A stretch of 7,806 bases of DNA from Candidatus Helarchaeota archaeon (GTDB lineage Archaea > Asgardarchaeota > Lokiarchaeia > Helarchaeales > JABXJV01), in the NCBI GenBank assembly GCA_013375355.1, contig JABXJV010000347.1, positions 1-7,806 on the forward strand. Direction: 5' to 3'. This document shows, in pieces, positions 5,750 to 7,806 of this stretch. The notes beneath the pieces were generated by a model. The model was not told where the DNA came from and made no database searches. It saw only the letters and a program-made list of their open reading frames with translations. Position numbers and translations under genes: made by a program. Each line of letters opens with the position of its first letter. The stretch's first letter is position 1.

Positions 5750-7120
5750 TTAAAAAAGACCTGCAATTCCAGAATATAAAGCCTTTATTCCAATGCCCAG
5801 AATAATTACTGCGCTGAGCCAAAAAAATATATCATAAATTAGCAATGGATATAAATCCTTTGAAAGCCTCTTATATCTGAAGTAATAAGCAACATAAACA
5901 ACAATTAAAAGAATAATGGCTGTTCCGATTCCCCCCAATGAAACCATAAAAACCGGCTGTTTTATTAAAAGAAACAGTATTATCCACAAAATTGCTACCA
6001 CCCAAGAAAAAATTGCGATAAACCTGTTTCTTTGTTTATTATCAAAATAATCTATTATTTTAAATCTGCCGAATGCATCTCCGAAAGTTCTTGACCAGGC
6101 AGCAAGAGCTGAGAAAAGTGTTGAAAATAGAACTATTATAGCTCCTGAAAGAAAAATGTACTTAGCACTGGGACCAATAGATTCAGTATACATTTTTGAT
6201 AAAGTTCTGACCATATCATATCCTCTTGGAATCTCCCCTCTCCCATGCAAAACAGCGGCACCAAGTAAATAAAAAGAAACAGTAACAACAGTATATACTA
6301 CCATAGAAAATATCGCATCAGTATACATAACCTTAATCCACCCTTTAGCCCTCTTTGTCCATACAGGAGAGCCTTTTTTGAGACCTGTGAATGCAGCATA
6401 TCCTTTTTCAATACACCAGTATGGATATTGCATAATTTCATCTCCGCCGACACCAGTCAATCCGAATGCAGCTATTGCAAATACCAGTGTGTAGGCCGGA
6501 AGATGAAAACTTAATCCGCTCATTATATCATTAAAACTTACTGCATATTGAGTAAATTGAAGCATTATAACGCAGATTATATTGAATATTGAGAAAAGAA
6601 ATATTAGTATAATGGAAAAATTCTGGATAAATCTATAATGACCTCTAAATACTAAAATTGCAACCAATATTCCTGTAATCCATGCCCAAATGCTTACATT
6701 TATGGAGGGAATTGTTATTTTTAAAGCCTGTGCTGTGGCGCCGATTATTCCACCCATCTGGAAAGGTTTAGTAATAAATATTGCCATCCACGCCCAGATT
6801 GTCCAATGCACATCCTTAAATCTTGGTCCTGGAAGTTTGTTCAATGCTACCATAGTTGTCTCACCCGTATTTATAGCATGCTTGCCAAATTCTAATTGAA
6901 GTGTCACTTTTACAAGACAACTCACAATAATTACCCATAAGGTTATGAATCCAGCTTGAGCGCCGAGTACAGTTGTGGCAATCAATTCACCTGAACCTAC
7001 TATTGAAGCTGATAAAACCAGTCCCGGACCTAAATATTTTATACTTTTGAAAATTCCTTCAGGGGGTTCCTTAATTGCACTCTCTGTAAGAATGTAAGGA
7101 TTGTATTTTTCTTTTTTCAT
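5750..7120 (-). CDS. Divergent Nramp-superfamily divalent cation transporter
   Basis: A 456-residue polytopic membrane protein with about 11 hydrophobic segments and the Nramp-like opening YLGPGLVLSASIVGSGELIA (29-48). In canonical Nramp proteins TM1 carries DPGN; aligned here the residues are G42-S43-G44-E45. TM6 normally has a metal-binding Met in MPH; the aligned stretch is GVGGDEIMQYPYW (223-235), putting D227-E228-I229 at MPH. So all three side-chain metal ligands of the classical site (Asp, Asn, Met) differ, and two carboxylates appear. I recall uncharacterised bacterial Nramp-like proteins sharing the GSGELIATT and YPYWCIEKGYA signatures, but their substrate is unknown to me. Its place next to feoB and a DtxR-type regulator suggests a divalent metal. 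It should not be labelled MntH on this evidence. Start: ATG at 7120 with only a weak AAAGA element upstream. Confidence 0.85.
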   Translation of the reverse strand: MKKEKYNPYILTESAIKEPPEGIFKSIKYLGPGLVLSASIVGSGELIATTVLGAQAGFITLWVIIVSCLVKVTLQLEFGKHAINTGETTMVALNKLPGPRFKDVHWTIWAWMAIFITKPFQMGGIIGATAQALKITIPSINVSIWAWITGILVAILVFRGHYRFIQNFSIILIFLFSIFNIICVIMLQFTQYAVSFNDIMSGLSFHLPAYTLVFAIAAFGLTGVGGDEIMQYPYWCIEKGYAAFTGLKKGSPVWTKRAKGWIKVMYTDAIFSMVVYTVVTVSFYLLGAAVLHGRGEIPRGYDMVRTLSKMYTESIGPSAKYIFLSGAIIVLFSTLFSALAAWSRTFGDAFGRFKIIDYFDNKQRNRFIAIFSWVVAILWIILFLLIKQPVFMVSLGGIGTAIILLIVVYVAYYFRYKRLSKDLYPLLIYDIFFWLSAVIILGIGIKALYSGIAGLF

Positions 7121-7438
7121 ATAGACGATCTTTGATAATTTTTTGAATTCGAATCAATTGAAATGAAATGTAATAAGTTATCTAATGATTTGTATATTAA
7201 GAAATTATTACCAATAGTAAAATGTGATTTCAGGGAGGAATATTTGTTCATGATACTTGGTATGTATCGTTATGATTTGGCATAATCTACTATCTGAATA
7301 AAAAAATGCATAATGACAAATTGCGAAAAATAGGAATTTATTGAAATTATTTAACATAAATAATACGACTGTTATTATAAAAACCTATAAAAAATTTTAG
7401 TTAACTTTAAAATATCTTTAAGAAATTCACTAAAATAA
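7121..7438. other. 318-nt intergenic gap
   Basis: This gap separates the HybB/NrfD-like gene from the Nramp-like gene. I see no tRNA, recognisable riboswitch or convincing protein gene. It must hold the promoter of the transporter gene, but only poor hexamers are visible (minus-strand TTTACT then TAATAT near 7225-7190). Other items are the overlapping palindromes GAATTC and ATTCGAAT at 7145-7154, a weak 6-bp AT dyad at 7360-7378, and the small plus-strand frame at 7244-7285. Confidence 0.5.
7244..7285 (+). CDS. Possible 13-codon leader-like ORF (doubtful)
   Basis: On the plus strand AGGGAGGA (7232-7239) is one of the strongest ribosome-binding matches in the window. Five nt after GGAGG (7234-7238) a TTG at 7244 opens the frame MFMILGMYRYDLA, ending at TAA 7283-7285; an in-frame ATG lies at 7250. 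A 7-bp stem (ATGATAC with GTATCGT, one T-G pair) falls inside it. It runs against all the genes here. It may be a real small peptide, a decayed gene start or chance; there is no homology evidence. Confidence 0.15.
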   Translation: MFMILGMYRYDLA

Positions 7439-7806
7439 TTAATGTATATATTTGTAATCAGGATGTTCTTTCAGAACAGGCATCCGGTTCACAATCCAGC
7501 GAAAGGCAAGAACGGCAATAATAATAATAGTAATAGATATAACCAACTCCTTCCAATCAGGAAAACTTCTCTCATTAAGTTTCCAGTTATGAGCAATAAT
7601 AGAAACGTTAAGTCTGTTAATAATAATTCCAATAATGGTAAAAAAAGATGTAAATCTTATAAGACTTACAGATTTTCGTCGCACCCCAAATACGAAAAGA
7701 AAACATGGTAGAAGCACAAAAATAAAGATTTCACCTAAAAACCAGTATCCATAAGGCGTATTAAGAAGAGCCCATTTATGTCCATGAGCAATTCCAATTA
7801 TCTCTA
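7439..7806 (-). CDS. NrfD/HybB-like membrane subunit, C-terminal fragment
   Basis: The frame is open to the window edge, so these are the last 121 residues of a larger protein; the GTG at 7717 is an internal valine. Three membrane segments are visible at about residues 20-41, 49-70 and 84-107. The second holds GIIINRLNVSIIAHNW and the last leads into a polar tail, NRMPVLKEHPDYKYIH. The RLN motif and the closing FRWIVNRMPVL resemble the HybB/NrfD/DsrP/ActC family. Those quinone-interacting integral membrane subunits partner with iron-sulfur proteins in hydrogenase, polysulfide, sulfite or alternative complex III-type enzymes. Which complex this belongs to depends on genes outside the window. 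It lies 318 nt before the Nramp-like gene and is probably a separate transcription unit. Confidence 0.72.
   Translation of the reverse strand, partial: EIIGIAHGHKWALLNTPYGYWFLGEIFIFVLLPCFLFVFGVRRKSVSLIRFTSFFTIIGIIINRLNVSIIAHNWKLNERSFPDWKELVISITIIIIAVLAFRWIVNRMPVLKEHPDYKYIH

Noticed and set aside
7360..7378. ATAATA/TATTAT dyad as terminator of the NrfD/HybB-like gene
   Set aside because: Only six A-T pairs with a 7-nt loop; too weak to separate from chance in this composition.
7442..7711. Plus-strand 89-codon frame rich in Asn and Lys
   Set aside because: It is antisense to the NrfD/HybB-like fragment, which has clear membrane segments and family-like motifs.

Overview
The window is strongly AT-rich and looks bacterial, from an anaerobic or microaerophilic organism. 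The clues are a FeoB ferrous-iron transporter, a DtxR-type metalloregulator, and the end of a NrfD/HybB-type quinone-linked membrane subunit. The lineage cannot be fixed from the sequence. Every protein gene I can support lies on the minus strand, so transcription runs from high to low coordinates. The stop codons seen are TAA and TAG, and ATG and TTG starts are used under the standard bacterial code.

In transcription order: (1) 7806-7439 is the C-terminal end of a HybB/NrfD-like membrane protein, cut by the window edge. (2) 7438-7121 is a 318-nt gap with no convincing gene; it holds one well-formed but tiny plus-strand reading frame. (3) 7120-5750 encodes a divergent Nramp-superfamily transporter whose metal-binding motifs are replaced. 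(4) 5749-5665 is a short gap with a dyad that could be a weak terminator, a promoter or an operator. (5) 5664-3697 is feoB. (6) 3590-2946 is a DtxR-family regulator with a C-terminal FeoA/SH3-like domain and extra cysteines. (7) 2709-2023 is a PAS protein with a histidine-kinase H-box and no ATPase domain. (8) 2022-1797 is a gap with a REP-like palindrome between two imperfect direct repeats. (9) 1796-201 is an N-acyl-D-amino-acid deacylase with an N-terminal membrane segment. (10) 102-1 is the start of a zinc-ribbon protein that begins with TTG.

The coherent unit is the metal block 7120-2946: a possible divalent-cation transporter, the ferrous-iron transporter, and a regulator that probably senses Fe(II) or Mn(II) and controls them. 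There is no separate feoA gene here; the only FeoA-like domain is on the regulator. The PAS protein, deacylase and zinc-ribbon gene are codirectional but spaced by roughly 100-240 nt, and I see no functional link between them.

I did not find an obviously new multi-gene system. The points most worth following up are the altered Nramp motifs, the palindrome-plus-direct-repeat structure at 1870-2025, and the cysteine cluster in the regulator.
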